Origin: Actinophytocola oryzae
Lineage (GTDB): Bacteria > Actinomycetota > Actinomycetes > Mycobacteriales > Pseudonocardiaceae
Reading direction: 5' to 3'
Assembly: GCF_004364325.1 (NCBI RefSeq)
Contig: NZ_SOCP01000011.1
Location: 305,621-369,620 of the forward strand
Length of the DNA stretch: 64,000 nt
A model generated the notes under the pieces. It saw only the letters and a program-made list of their open reading frames with translations. It was not told the DNA's origin and made no database searches. Both the position numbers and the translations under genes were made by a program. Shown piece after piece: positions 24,945-33,295 of the stretch. Every line of letters begins with the position of its first letter. Within the stretch, counting starts at the first letter, position 1.

Positions 24945-25745
24945 TCACACGAATACTTCTTCGTCTGTTGGCACCAGTGCGAGGCGTACCCGGTCCGGCT
25001 CGTAAGCCAGGCGGGGAACCGCGAAAACCGCTGTTACCGGACCGGACGGGATACGCGCGGAATAGGTGAGAATTCGCCACTCACCCTCGTCCCAGTGGTC
25101 CATCAGGTCAGACGTCAGCTGTGTGACGACCGACCGATAGGCCTCGCTCTTCGTCAGCTGCTGCACGGTCGACTCCAGCGGCACCTCGACGCTGCGGGTC
25201 GCCAGCGGGTGGCTGCGCCGGACCCGCCACCGCCTCAGGGGGATCAGCCACCGCCGGTCCAGCTCCGGGGACAGTGCGACGACGAGAGCCGCCTCCACGA
25301 CCACGAGCCCGATCGTCGCGAGTGGACGTTCGAGCCACGGAGTGCTTGCCGTGGCGGCAAAAGCGCTCAGCACGAGCAGCAGGGCCGCCCGCGCGAAGGC
25401 TCGGCCGCGCACCGGTGTCTGCTTGTCGCCGAGGCACCCGCACGACGACTCCGGCGCCCTGAGCTTGCCGTACGCCAGATATCCCAGCATGCCGACCGAG
25501 AGTGCCGCCGCCGCAACGGCTTCCGCCGGATGGGCGGGTGGCGCGATGAGCAGCAGGCCCACCGCGGCCTCGACCACGCCGACCACGCGGTACGCGGCCG
25601 GGGCACGGTCCCTGCCGACCAGCCGGGCGAGCACTGATCGGCGCGCCGCCGCGGAAGCGTTGCGGTGTAGGAGTTTGAACCAACTAGCCCACAGCAGCAC
25701 GCCGCCGACGACGGCCTGCTGCGTGCTCGCCAACAGTTCGATCAC
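24945..25745 (-). CDS. MauE/DoxX-type redox-associated membrane protein with extra cytoplasmic tail
   Basis: 266 residues. Four to five helices cover the first ~160 residues (TQQAVVGGVLLWASWFKLLH, VVGVVEAAVGLLLIAPPA, AAAALSVGMLGYLAYGKL, AALLLVLSAFAATAS). Between helices is SSCGCLGDKQTPVRGR, the MauE-type CGC motif. MauE helps form disulfides in the cysteine-rich light chain of methylamine dehydrogenase. The remaining ~95 residues (VEVPLESTVQQLTKSEAYRS onward) are soluble and longer than in classic MauE. It follows a Tat-exported protein and a Cys-rich protein, so it may supply oxidising equivalents to the latter. GTG 25745 has AAGGA upstream. Confidence 0.8.
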   Translation of the reverse strand: MIELLASTQQAVVGGVLLWASWFKLLHRNASAAARRSVLARLVGRDRAPAAYRVVGVVEAAVGLLLIAPPAHPAEAVAAAALSVGMLGYLAYGKLRAPESSCGCLGDKQTPVRGRAFARAALLLVLSAFAATASTPWLERPLATIGLVVVEAALVVALSPELDRRWLIPLRRWRVRRSHPLATRSVEVPLESTVQQLTKSEAYRSVVTQLTSDLMDHWDEGEWRILTYSARIPSGPVTAVFAVPRLAYEPDRVRLALVPTDEEVFV

Positions 25746-25801
25746 GGGCAGGTCCTTCCTTGGGAAGGGACGGCCGGGGTGGTGGGCCCGGCCGTCCGGG
25801 G

Positions 25802-26404
25802 TCACGCGGCCGCGTAGACCGTTGCGACGTCGACCTCGTTGGTGTCCGGCCGCCACGCGCCGATCACCTGGGCGTGCCTGCCGACCTCAAGCAGCGAGAG
25901 GTCCACGACGGCGGGGGTGTTGTTGTAGACCGCCGCAGTGGTGCCCGCGACGACGTGGCCGACGATCCGGTCGCCGTTGTGGTCGAGGTGCAGCACGTTG
26001 CGCCCGATGGAGGTGATGTGGACCTGCAGGTTCACGATGTTGAGCCAGACGGCGTCCGCGGCGAGGGTCCCGTCGGGCATGCGCACGCCCCGCGCGTAGA
26101 GGCCGTCACCGACCTGCGCCGCGTCGGTCGTGGTCGGGCGCAGCTTCCACACGCTGGTCGCCTTGGTCAGGTGGATCTGGTTGATCGTCCGGTCGGAGCT
26201 GGTGGTGATCAGCAGGCCGCCGACGATGCCGGTGATCCGGCCCTCGACGAAGTTCGGGTCGACCGCGCCTGCCTCGACGTCGAGCTTGGGGTCGGCCATG
26301 GCCTCGGGGGCGAGTGAACCCATCGTCGTCGCGGCGACGACGGTCGCGGTGGTGCCGAGCACGGCACTGGACAGGAAACGCCTGCGTCCCAGGATGTCCG
26401 CCAT
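25802..26404 (-). CDS. Tat-exported protein of unknown function, partner of a Cys-rich protein
   Basis: 200 residues. The N-terminus has a twin-arginine signal (LGRRRFLSSAVLGTTATVVA, cleavage near AMA before DPKLD). The mature part is beta-rich with two similar halves: FVEGRITGIVGGLLITTSSDR and DHNGDRIVGHVVAGTTAAVY, DUF5666-like. It contains no cysteine after the signal. Its ATG is 5 bp after the Cys-rich gene's stop, so the two are tightly linked. Tat exports folded proteins, hence it could carry the signal-less Cys-rich partner by complex formation (inference). Confidence 0.8.
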   Translation of the reverse strand: MADILGRRRFLSSAVLGTTATVVAATTMGSLAPEAMADPKLDVEAGAVDPNFVEGRITGIVGGLLITTSSDRTINQIHLTKATSVWKLRPTTTDAAQVGDGLYARGVRMPDGTLAADAVWLNIVNLQVHITSIGRNVLHLDHNGDRIVGHVVAGTTAAVYNNTPAVVDLSLLEVGRHAQVIGAWRPDTNEVDVATVYAAA

Positions 26405-26409
26405 GTTCC

Positions 26410-26835
26410 TCAGCTCCTGATGGTCACGGGGATGATGCCGGTGGACAGGTTGCCGATCGCGCTGTAGGCGGACGGCGTCAGGTCGATCAGGCGGTTGGTC
26501 GCGCACTTGCCGCTGCAGCACACCTTCTCGCCGCACCACAGGTCGGTCTGCGGCCCGCAGTCGGCGATCGCCACGGAGATTTCCGTTGTGCCACAGAGGT
26601 TCTTGACGTAGAAGGTGTGCCCGCAGGTGCGGCGTAAGACGTCGTTACCGCATTTGTCGGGCCTGGTGATCGAGTAGCACGAGTCGGACGTGTTGGGCCA
26701 GGCGCAGTGCCTGCTGCCGGACTTGCAGTTGCCACAGGCGCCGCCGCCCGCGGAGCCGCAGGGGCCCCAGGCCGCGCCGCAACAGAACCACGACGCCTCG
26801 TTGGTCGTGGGTGCCCTCGGATCCAGTTCTGTCAT
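26410..26835 (-). CDS. Cysteine-rich protein with C-terminal double-psi beta-barrel
   Basis: 141 residues with about 16 cysteines (ASWFCCGAAWGPCGS, GACGNCKSGSRHC, SDSCYSI, DKCGND, RRTCGH, NLCGTT, IADCGP, LWCGEKVCCSGKC). The C-terminal part fits an RlpA/expansin-type double-psi barrel: TCGHTFYVKNLCGTTEISV, IADCGP, and LIDLTPSAYSAIGNLSTGII then PVTI. No signal peptide is present in the first 30 residues. ATG 26835 has GAAGGGA 7 nt upstream. It is the first gene of a run with a Tat-exported protein and a MauE-like protein, which suggests a disulfide-rich extracytoplasmic factor. No enzyme function is known. Confidence 0.78.
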   Translation of the reverse strand: MTELDPRAPTTNEASWFCCGAAWGPCGSAGGGACGNCKSGSRHCAWPNTSDSCYSITRPDKCGNDVLRRTCGHTFYVKNLCGTTEISVAIADCGPQTDLWCGEKVCCSGKCATNRLIDLTPSAYSAIGNLSTGIIPVTIRS

Positions 26836-27157
26836 GGGTCGTTCCCTTCGGGAAGCCCGGAGCCACGCGTCACGAGGGCATGACGAGGAGAGGTGCGGCC
26901 CGTGCAGGGAACATGGGCTCACCTGGTCTCTCGCCTGGCCCTCATCGCGCACAGGTCCCGGAGCAGGGGTGGGACTTTCGCACGAACAGACAAGAGTTAG
27001 TTAGCTACTGACAGGCCCGACGCTACTTGCCGGTACCCGTTTCGCGCGTCGACCAACCGGAGCAGGTGGACACCGCGAATGGACCAATTCAGTCACAGTT
27101 GCACGGTCGGACGGCTGTGAACAGCGCGAACAGCGACGTGCACAGCGACCAAAGAGG
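26836..27157. promoter_or_regulatory. Intergenic region: Cys-rich operon promoter and dapB downstream region
   Basis: 322 bp without a credible gene. The only AT-rich patch is around 26995-27009 (GTTAGTTAGCTAC), about 160-175 bp upstream of the Cys-rich gene, a plausible promoter or operator area. Near the dapB end (27112-27150) the motif ACAGCG occurs three times and an ACAGCC/GGCTGT pair sits nearby, forming overlapping short repeats. No clean terminator hairpin was found. Confidence 0.35.
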
Positions 27158-27913
27158 CTAGAGGGAGAGGACGTTCTCCAGGCCGACGGTCAGGCCCTGG
27201 CGGCCCATGACCTCGCGGACCCCCAACAGGACACCCGGCATGAACGACTTCCGGTCGAGGGAGTCGTGGCGGATGGTCAGGGTCTCGCCCTCGCCACCGA
27301 AGAGGACCTCCTGGTGGGCCACCAGGCCGGCCAGGCGGACCGAGTGGACGCGGACGTCGTCGACCAACGCTCCCCTTGCGCCTTCCAGAGCCGACGTGGT
27401 CGCGTCCGGCGCCTTGTCGAGGCCTGCCTCCGCGCGGGCCGCCGCGATCAGGGACGCCGTGTGCGCGGCCGTGCCGGACGGGGCGTCGGCCTTGCCGGCG
27501 TGGTGCAGCTCGATGATCTCCGCCGACGGGTAGAACCGCGCGGCGAGCTGCGCGAACTTCATGGACAGGACGGCACCGAGCGCGAAGTTCGGAACGATCA
27601 GCACGCCGAGCGAGGGCTTCGCCGACAGCCACCCTCGGACCGTCTCCAGCCGCTCGGGGGCGAAGCCGGACGTGCCGACGACGGCGCGGAGGTCGTGCTC
27701 CACGCAGAACCGGAGGTTGTCCATGACGACGTCCGGGTGCGTGAAGTCCACGACCACGTCGGCGCCCGCGTCCACGAGGTCGGACAGCGAGTCGTCGATG
27801 TCGACCCTGGCCACGAGCGTCAGGTCCGGTGCCGCGTCCACGGCATCGCAGACCTCGGCACCCATGCGGCCACCCGCACCGAGCACACCGACCCGCACGG
27901 AGGTCCCCACCAC
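27158..27913 (-). CDS. dapB: 4-hydroxy-tetrahydrodipicolinate reductase
   Basis: 251 residues. The NAD(P)H-binding loop is VGVLGAGGRMGAEV, followed by DVVVDFTHPDVVMDNLRF and VVGTSGF. The substrate-binding signature ELHHAGKADAPSGTA has the catalytic His pair and Lys. FGGEGETLTIRHDSLDRKSF is the conserved C-terminal block. It catalyses the second committed step of diaminopimelate/lysine synthesis. GTG 27913 has GGTGAGG with 5-nt spacing; GTG 27919 would overlap the peptidase stop by 4 nt (GTGA). In either case translation is coupled to the M16 peptidase gene. Confidence 0.96.
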   Translation of the reverse strand: MVGTSVRVGVLGAGGRMGAEVCDAVDAAPDLTLVARVDIDDSLSDLVDAGADVVVDFTHPDVVMDNLRFCVEHDLRAVVGTSGFAPERLETVRGWLSAKPSLGVLIVPNFALGAVLSMKFAQLAARFYPSAEIIELHHAGKADAPSGTAAHTASLIAAARAEAGLDKAPDATTSALEGARGALVDDVRVHSVRLAGLVAHQEVLFGGEGETLTIRHDSLDRKSFMPGVLLGVREVMGRQGLTVGLENVLSL

Positions 27914-27915
27914 GT

Positions 27916-29235
27916 TCACCTCACCACTTCGACGGGCACGTCGTCCCGGCTCGCGTAGGGTCCCACCAGGGCGGCCGCGGCGGGCCGCGCCAGCAGCACG
28001 GCGGCCAGGTCGGCCACCTCCTCGGCGGTGACCGCGTCGATGTGCTCGAGCGTCTGCTCGACCGTCAGGTACTGGCCGTAGCTCAGCTCGCCCTTGCCGA
28101 TCCGCGACATCCGGGAGCTGGTGTCCTCCAGGCCCAGCACCAGGTTGCCCCGCAGCTGGCCCTTCGCACGCGCCACCTCGTCGTCGGTGAAGCCGTCCTT
28201 CGCGACGTCCTCGATCACCGTGTGCACGACGCCCGCGACGGAGCCGAGGCGGTCGGGCTGGCAACCCGCGTACACCGACAGATGGCCGGTGTCCGCATAG
28301 GACGCGACCGACGAGTAGACCTGGTACGCCAGGCCACGCCGCTCACGGACCTCCTGGAACAGCCGCGAGCTCATGCCGCCGCCCAGCGCGGTGTTCAGCA
28401 CGCCGAGCGTCCACCGGCGCGGGTCGTGCCGGTCGAGGGCACGCATGCCGAGCATCAGGTGTGCCTGCTCGGTGTCGTCGGTGTGCAGCACCAGCTTCTG
28501 CGGCTGCGCGATACGTGCCCGGCCCGTCCTCGGGGGGACGGCGGCGGGCTCGCCGGTCAGCCGGTCGGTCAGCAGCCTGCGTGCGTGCCGCAGCACGGTG
28601 CCGTGGTCGATGTTGCCCGCCGCGGCCAGCACCATCCTCGGCATCGCGTACCGGCGGCGGTAGAACCCGTTCAGCGCGTTGCGGCTCATCCCCGTGATCG
28701 ACTCCTCGGTGCCGAGCACCGGGCGGCCGAGCGGGTGGTCGCCGAGCAACGCCTCGCAGAACGTGTCGTGCAGCAGGTCCTCGGGGTCGTCGTCGCGCAT
28801 GGCGATCTCCTCGAGGACCACGCTGCGCTCGATCTCCATGTCCCGCTCGGCGAGCACCGCGTCGAACACGACGTCGCACACCAGGTCCATGGCCAGCGGC
28901 AGGTCGGTGTCGAGCACGTGCGCGTAGTAGCAGGTGTGCTCCTTCGCGGTGAACGCGTTGAGCTCACCGCCGACCGCGTCGATCTCCTCGGCGATCTGCA
29001 CCGCGGTGCGCTTCGCGGTGCCCTTGAAGAGCAGGTGCTCCAGATAGTGGGCGGCCCCCGCGACGGACTGCTGTTCGTCGCGGGAACCCACTCCTACCCA
29101 GATGCCGACCGAGGCCGACCGGACACCCGGCACGTGCTCGGTGATGACCCGGAGGCCACCCGGCAGCACGGTGCGCTTGACCACGCACCCGCCGTCGGTC
29201 CGCTCCAGGACCCGGGTGCTCGCACTACTCGCCAA
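27916..29235 (-). CDS. M16 family zinc metallopeptidase (processing-protease type)
   Basis: 439 residues with the inverted zinc motif HYLEH (His63, Glu66, His67) followed by LLFKGTAKRTAVQIAEEID. The third ligand is expected in the block around LPLAMDLVCDVVFD. Two M16 halves are seen, with GGGMSSRLFQEVRERRGLAY in the second. Likely digests peptides in the cytoplasm; M16 genes behind pnp are widespread in Gram-positives. It starts at TTG 29235, with a GGAGG within the end of pnp and 5 bp between the genes, so it is co-translated from the pnp message. Confidence 0.93.
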   Translation of the reverse strand: MASSASTRVLERTDGGCVVKRTVLPGGLRVITEHVPGVRSASVGIWVGVGSRDEQQSVAGAAHYLEHLLFKGTAKRTAVQIAEEIDAVGGELNAFTAKEHTCYYAHVLDTDLPLAMDLVCDVVFDAVLAERDMEIERSVVLEEIAMRDDDPEDLLHDTFCEALLGDHPLGRPVLGTEESITGMSRNALNGFYRRRYAMPRMVLAAAGNIDHGTVLRHARRLLTDRLTGEPAAVPPRTGRARIAQPQKLVLHTDDTEQAHLMLGMRALDRHDPRRWTLGVLNTALGGGMSSRLFQEVRERRGLAYQVYSSVASYADTGHLSVYAGCQPDRLGSVAGVVHTVIEDVAKDGFTDDEVARAKGQLRGNLVLGLEDTSSRMSRIGKGELSYGQYLTVEQTLEHIDAVTAEEVADLAAVLLARPAAAALVGPYASRDDVPVEVVR

Positions 29236-29240
29236 CGCGG

Positions 29241-31484
29241 TTATGCCTCCGCTGGTACGTCGGTCGGTGCCTCGGCCTTGTCGCCCTCGGCGTCCTCCTT
29301 GACGACCACCAGGCTGATCTTGCCGCGCTGGTCGATGTCGGCGATCTCCACGCGGAGCTTGTCGCCGACCTTGACGACGTCCTCGACCTTGCCGATGCGC
29401 TTGCCGTTGCCCAGCTTCGAGATGTGGACCAGGCCGTCCTTGCCGGGCAGCAGCGAGACGAACGCGCCGAACGCGGCCGTCTTCACCACGGTGCCCAGGA
29501 AGCGCTCGCCCACCTTCGGCAGCTGCGGGTTGGCGATGGCGTTGATCTTGTTGATCGCGGCCTCCGCGGACGGGCCGTCCGCCGCACCGACGTAGATCGT
29601 GCCGTCGTCCTCGATGGAGATGTCGGCGCCGGTCTCCTCGGTGATCGAGTTGATCATCTTGCCCTTGGGGCCGATGACCTCGCCGATCTTGTCGACCGGG
29701 ATCTTCACGCTGGTGACGCGCGGCGCGTACGGGCTCATCTCGTCCGGGCGGTCGATGGCCTCGGCCATGACCTCCAGGATCGTGTACCGGGCGTCGCGGG
29801 CCTGGGCCAGCGCGCCGGCGAGCACGTCGGACGGGATGCCGTCGAGCTTCGTGTCCAGCTGGAGCGCGGTCACGAACTCCTTGGTGCCCGCGACCTTGAA
29901 GTCCATGTCGCCGAACGCGTCCTCGGCACCGAGGATGTCGGTGATCGCCACGTAGCGGGTCTCACCGTCGACCTCGTCGGACACCAGGCCCATGGCGATG
30001 CCGGACACCGGCGCCTTCAGCGGCACACCGGCGTTGAGCAGCGACATGGTCGAGGCACACACCGAGCCCATGGACGTCGAGCCGTTGGAGCCCAGCGCCT
30101 CGGAGACCTGGCGGATGGCGTACGGGAACTCGTCGCGCTTGGGCAGCACCGGGAGCAGTGCCCGCTCGGCGAGTGCGCCGTGGCCGATCTCGCGCCGCTT
30201 CGGCGAGCCGACGCGGCCCGTCTCACCGGTGGAGAACGGCGGGAAGTTGTAGTGGTGCAGGTAGCGCTTGTGCTGCTCGGGGGACAGCGAGTCGATCTGC
30301 TGCTCCATGCGCAGCATGTTCAGCGTGGTGACACCCAGGATCTGGGTCTCGCCGCGCTCGAACAGCGCCGAGCCGTGCGCCCGCGGGATGATCGCGACCT
30401 CGGCGGACAGCTGCCGGATGTCGGTGATGCCCCGGCCGTCGATGCGGATCTTGTCGCGGAGGATGCGCTGGCGGACCAGCTTCTTGTTCAGCGACCGGAA
30501 CGCGGCGCCGATCTCCTTCTCGCGACCCTCGAACGCGCCGCCCTCGACCGCACCGACCTTCTCCAGGGTCGTGGCCTTGAGCTCGTCGATCGTCGACTCG
30601 CGCTCCTGCTTGCCCGCGATGGTCAGCGCCTGCGCCAGCTCGTCGGACACCGCCGCCGTGACGGCCTCCAGCGCGTCCGGCTGGTAGGCCGGGTACGTCG
30701 GGTAGTCGCGGGTCTCCTTGGCGGCGACCTCGGCGAGCCGGGCCTGCGCCTCGCACAGTGCCTTGATGAACGGCTTGGCCGCCTCGAGGCCGGACGCGAC
30801 GACCTCCTCGGTCGGCGCCTGCTGGCCCTCGGCGATCAGGTCGAGCACGTTGGCGGTGGCCTCGGCCTCGACCATCATGATCGCGACGTCGCCAGTGTCG
30901 GTGACCCGACCCGCGACGACCATGTCGAACGCGGCCTTCTCGAGCTGCTCGTAGGTCGGGAACGCGACCCACTGCTCACCGATCAGCGCGACCCGGACAC
31001 CGCCGACCGGACCGGAGAACGGCAGGCCCGCGAGCTGCGTCGACGCGGAGGCCGCGTTGATGGCCAGCACGTCGTAGGGGTCCTGCGGGTTGAGCGACTG
31101 GACCGTGATGACGACCTGGATCTCGTTGCGCAGACCGTCCACGAAGGACGGGCGCAGCGGGCGGTCGATCAGGCGGCAGGTCAGGATCGCGTCCGTGGAG
31201 GGACGTCCCTCACGGCGGAAGAACGAGCCCGGGATGCGGCCCGCCGCGTACATGCGCTCCTCGACGTCGACCGTCAGCGGGAAGAAGTCGAAGTGCTCCT
31301 TCGGGTGCTTGGAGGCCGTCGTCGCGGACAGCAGCATGGTCTCCTCGTCGAGGTAGGCCACGACGCTGCCCGCTGCCTGCCTGGCAAGGCGACCGGTCTC
31401 GAACCGGATGCTGCGCTTGCCGAAGTTGCCGTTGTCGATCACGGCGGTGGTCTCGTGAACTCCAGCTTGGCTGAAGTCGGTCAT
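29241..31484 (-). CDS. pnp: Polyribonucleotide nucleotidyltransferase (PNPase)
   Basis: 747 residues with two RNase-PH domains (IRFETGRLARQAAGSVVAYL; IIPRAHGSALFERGETQILG and MDFKVAGTKEFVTALQLDTK), a KH domain (IGEVIGPKGKMINSITEETG) and an S1 domain (FLGTVVKTAAFGAFVSLLPG). It degrades RNA phosphorolytically from 3' ends and, in actinobacteria, also makes 3' tails. ATG 31484 is preceded by GAGGAG; the longer in-frame start at 31544 was rejected. It follows rpsO but is separated from it by a terminator-like hairpin, so both read-through and an own promoter are possible. Confidence 0.97.
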   Translation of the reverse strand: MTDFSQAGVHETTAVIDNGNFGKRSIRFETGRLARQAAGSVVAYLDEETMLLSATTASKHPKEHFDFFPLTVDVEERMYAAGRIPGSFFRREGRPSTDAILTCRLIDRPLRPSFVDGLRNEIQVVITVQSLNPQDPYDVLAINAASASTQLAGLPFSGPVGGVRVALIGEQWVAFPTYEQLEKAAFDMVVAGRVTDTGDVAIMMVEAEATANVLDLIAEGQQAPTEEVVASGLEAAKPFIKALCEAQARLAEVAAKETRDYPTYPAYQPDALEAVTAAVSDELAQALTIAGKQERESTIDELKATTLEKVGAVEGGAFEGREKEIGAAFRSLNKKLVRQRILRDKIRIDGRGITDIRQLSAEVAIIPRAHGSALFERGETQILGVTTLNMLRMEQQIDSLSPEQHKRYLHHYNFPPFSTGETGRVGSPKRREIGHGALAERALLPVLPKRDEFPYAIRQVSEALGSNGSTSMGSVCASTMSLLNAGVPLKAPVSGIAMGLVSDEVDGETRYVAITDILGAEDAFGDMDFKVAGTKEFVTALQLDTKLDGIPSDVLAGALAQARDARYTILEVMAEAIDRPDEMSPYAPRVTSVKIPVDKIGEVIGPKGKMINSITEETGADISIEDDGTIYVGAADGPSAEAAINKINAIANPQLPKVGERFLGTVVKTAAFGAFVSLLPGKDGLVHISKLGNGKRIGKVEDVVKVGDKLRVEIADIDQRGKISLVVVKEDAEGDKAEAPTDVPAEA

Positions 31485-31694
31485 GTAGAAACTCCTCGTT
31501 GTCCTCACGGGCGCGCGCACACCCCATACGGGGCAACAGGGCACGGGGGTCGAGGTCCGAACAAGGCCGGTCTTCGATCGAAGTCCCCGGGGTTCTTCTT
31601 CACCCGGAGACCACTACCGAGGACCGGCGATCTGATCCCCGCACGCGGCGAGCGCTAACCCTTTACGTCTTTCTGTCAGTCCGATAAAGACTCG
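31485..31694 (-). promoter_or_regulatory. pnp leader with palindromes
   Basis: The 210 bp upstream of pnp contain a perfect 12-bp palindrome CTTCGATCGAAG (31572-31583) directly next to CCCCGGGG (31585-31592), with complementary GGTC/GACC segments around them. PNPase is autoregulated through a leader stem-loop in E. coli; whether this leader acts likewise is inference. No gene is present. Confidence 0.4.
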
Positions 31695-31725
31695 GGGGGA
31701 GCGGTCTCGATCTGACCACTCCCCC
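31695..31725 (-). terminator. Terminator/attenuator hairpin after rpsO
   Basis: GGGGGAGCGGTC (31695-31706) and GACCACTCCCCC (31714-31725) form a 12-bp stem (one wobble pair) with a 7-nt loop, 10 bp after the rpsO stop. On the minus strand it is followed by GAGTCTTTATC, a short T-run. It probably trims rpsO transcription ahead of pnp. Confidence 0.7.
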
Positions 31726-31734
31726 TCCGGGTCC

Positions 31735-32004
31735 CTATCGGCGCAGGCCGAGTCGCTGGATGAGCGACCGGTAGCGTTCGATGTCCACCTTGGTCAGGTA
31801 GTTGAGCAACCGGCGGCGACGGCCGACCAGCAGCAACAGGCCCCGACGTGAGTGGTGGTCGTGCTTGTGCACCTTGAGGTGCTCGGTCAGGTCGCTGATG
31901 CGCTTGGTCAGCATCGCGACCTGGGCCTCCGGCGAGCCGGTGTCCTTCTCGTGGACCCCGTACTCGTCCAGGATGGTCTTCTTCTGGTCGGTGGACAGCG
32001 CCAC
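31735..32004 (-). CDS. rpsO: 30S ribosomal protein S15
   Basis: 89 residues, the exact family length. It begins VALSTDQKKTILDEYGVHEK and carries DTGSPEAQVAMLTKRISDLT, HLKVHKHDHHSRRGLLLLVG and RRRRLLNYL, all standard S15. It binds the central 16S rRNA domain early in assembly. GTG 32004 has GAGGAG 7-8 nt upstream. rpsO-pnp order is conserved across bacteria. Confidence 0.98.
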   Translation of the reverse strand: MALSTDQKKTILDEYGVHEKDTGSPEAQVAMLTKRISDLTEHLKVHKHDHHSRRGLLLLVGRRRRLLNYLTKVDIERYRSLIQRLGLRR

Positions 32005-32120
32005 TCGTTGTTCTCCTCGGTTGAGATGTGCCGTGATTCCGGTCCCGGAAACCCGAGTTGTCGGTACCAGCCGCCACGGACCGCAGCCGGACCCAAAGGC
32101 CAAGGTTAACAGGCGAGTAA

Positions 32121-32678
32121 TCAGTGCTGTTTACCGGGCGCACCCGAGAGTGCGACCCGGTCCAGGGCCGTGTACGTCGGTCCCTCCGGAGTCGGGTCGC
32201 TGCGGTACAGCACGACCTCGTCGGTCAGCCACCACCGTCCACGATACCCGTCCAGCGCGGCGGCCGCCCGTGCCGCGACGTCGTTGCCGGGACGCCCCCG
32301 CCGCCACCTCGCGACGGTGACGTGCGGGACGAACGCCAGCTGGTCGACGTGCTGGTCGGCGAGGGCACCCGCCATCTCGCGCAGGGCGGTCGCGTGCTCG
32401 CCGTCCAGCACGTTGACGCCGATCCAGAGGACGCCGGGGAAGCGGCCCGCGGCCCGGAGCCTGGCGCGGAAGCCACGCAGCGGGGCGGCCCGCTCGCGGA
32501 ACCAGGTGGTGCGCCGGTCGGCGTGCTCGCGGTCGCCGTAGAAGCCGAGGGTGATGTGCCAGCGTTCCGGTGGGCTCCAGCTCAGCTCGGGCGCGGTGGC
32601 CCGGACGGCGGAGAGCCGGTCGGCGAGCTCGTCGCGGACCTCGCCGGGCAGCTCGATCGCGGAGAAGAGGCGGACCAT
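32121..32678 (-). CDS. thpR: RNA 2',3'-cyclic phosphodiesterase (2H family)
   Basis: 185 residues with two HxTx motifs of the 2H phosphoesterase family: RWHITLGFYGD and FVPHVTVARWRRG. It begins MVRLFSAIELPGEVRDELAD, the usual ThpR start. The family opens 2',3'-cyclic phosphates and can ligate tRNA halves in vitro. ATG 32678 lies 4 bp after the stop of the HTH gene, so the two are co-transcribed. Confidence 0.93.
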   Translation of the reverse strand: MVRLFSAIELPGEVRDELADRLSAVRATAPELSWSPPERWHITLGFYGDREHADRRTTWFRERAAPLRGFRARLRAAGRFPGVLWIGVNVLDGEHATALREMAGALADQHVDQLAFVPHVTVARWRRGRPGNDVAARAAAALDGYRGRWWLTDEVVLYRSDPTPEGPTYTALDRVALSGAPGKQH

Positions 32679-32682
32679 GTCC

Positions 32683-33162
32683 CTACTGGGGCTGACCTGC
32701 CCGCCGAAGCAGGTCGGCCAGCTCGGGGAACCGGCCGTTGAGCAGGCCGGCGGCGGCGGTGAGGTCACCGGCGTCGGCGACGCGGCGTAACGCGGCGACC
32801 GCCACCCGGTCGTTGCGCCCGATGTCGACCGGAAGGTTGTCCCTGGTCACGGACGGTCGCGAGGCACGGACCTCCTCGAGGGCGCGGATGAGCGCCTCCT
32901 TCTTGCCTGCCGCGACGTCCGGCACGAGGACCTTGCGCTCGAGCATGATCAGCCTGGCCAGCACCGCGGGGTTGCCGATCTTGGCGCGCCTCCCGCTCAT
33001 CACCTGGCTGAGCATGGGGGCGCTGATGCCGAGCACCTCGGCGAGGTAGGCCTGGGAGATGTCGAAGGCGACGACCAGCCTGCGCACCCGGTCGCCGAGG
33101 GGCTCGCCATACCACTCGCGTTGCAGCGCGAGGTTGCGCTGGACGATCTTGTGGTCCTCCAC
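32683..33162 (-). CDS. XRE-like helix-turn-helix DNA-binding protein
   Basis: 159 residues. The N-terminal part has an HTH of XRE type, FDISQAYLAEVLGISAPMLS plus QVMSGRRAKIGNP, near residues 33-65. The rest is helical (VLARLIMLERKVLVPDVAAG; RVAVAALRRVADAGDLTAAA) with no clear ligand domain. It is a conserved actinobacterial type of unknown target. Its stop is 4 bp before thpR. Confidence 0.83.
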   Translation of the reverse strand: MEDHKIVQRNLALQREWYGEPLGDRVRRLVVAFDISQAYLAEVLGISAPMLSQVMSGRRAKIGNPAVLARLIMLERKVLVPDVAAGKKEALIRALEEVRASRPSVTRDNLPVDIGRNDRVAVAALRRVADAGDLTAAAGLLNGRFPELADLLRRAGQPQ

Positions 33163-33295
33163 CGTCGTTTACTCCCCTGGGTCCCGCTCACCTGACGCTT
33201 TGTGTTCGCTCCCGACCTCAGAGCATCTTGCCAGTAGTGCGCGGGATACGCGGCAAATCCGGACAGCTGTTCGCATCTGCACGGTCTCGGGGTGA

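Noticed and set aside
26410..26835. Methylamine dehydrogenase light chain
   Set aside because: Suggested by the MauE neighbour and high Cys content, but the tryptophan tryptophylquinone sequence pattern is absent and the C-terminus is a double-psi barrel; no heavy-chain gene is present.
27001..27157. tRNA or small RNA gene before dapB's 3' end
   Set aside because: Short repeats only; no cloverleaf or T-loop motif found.
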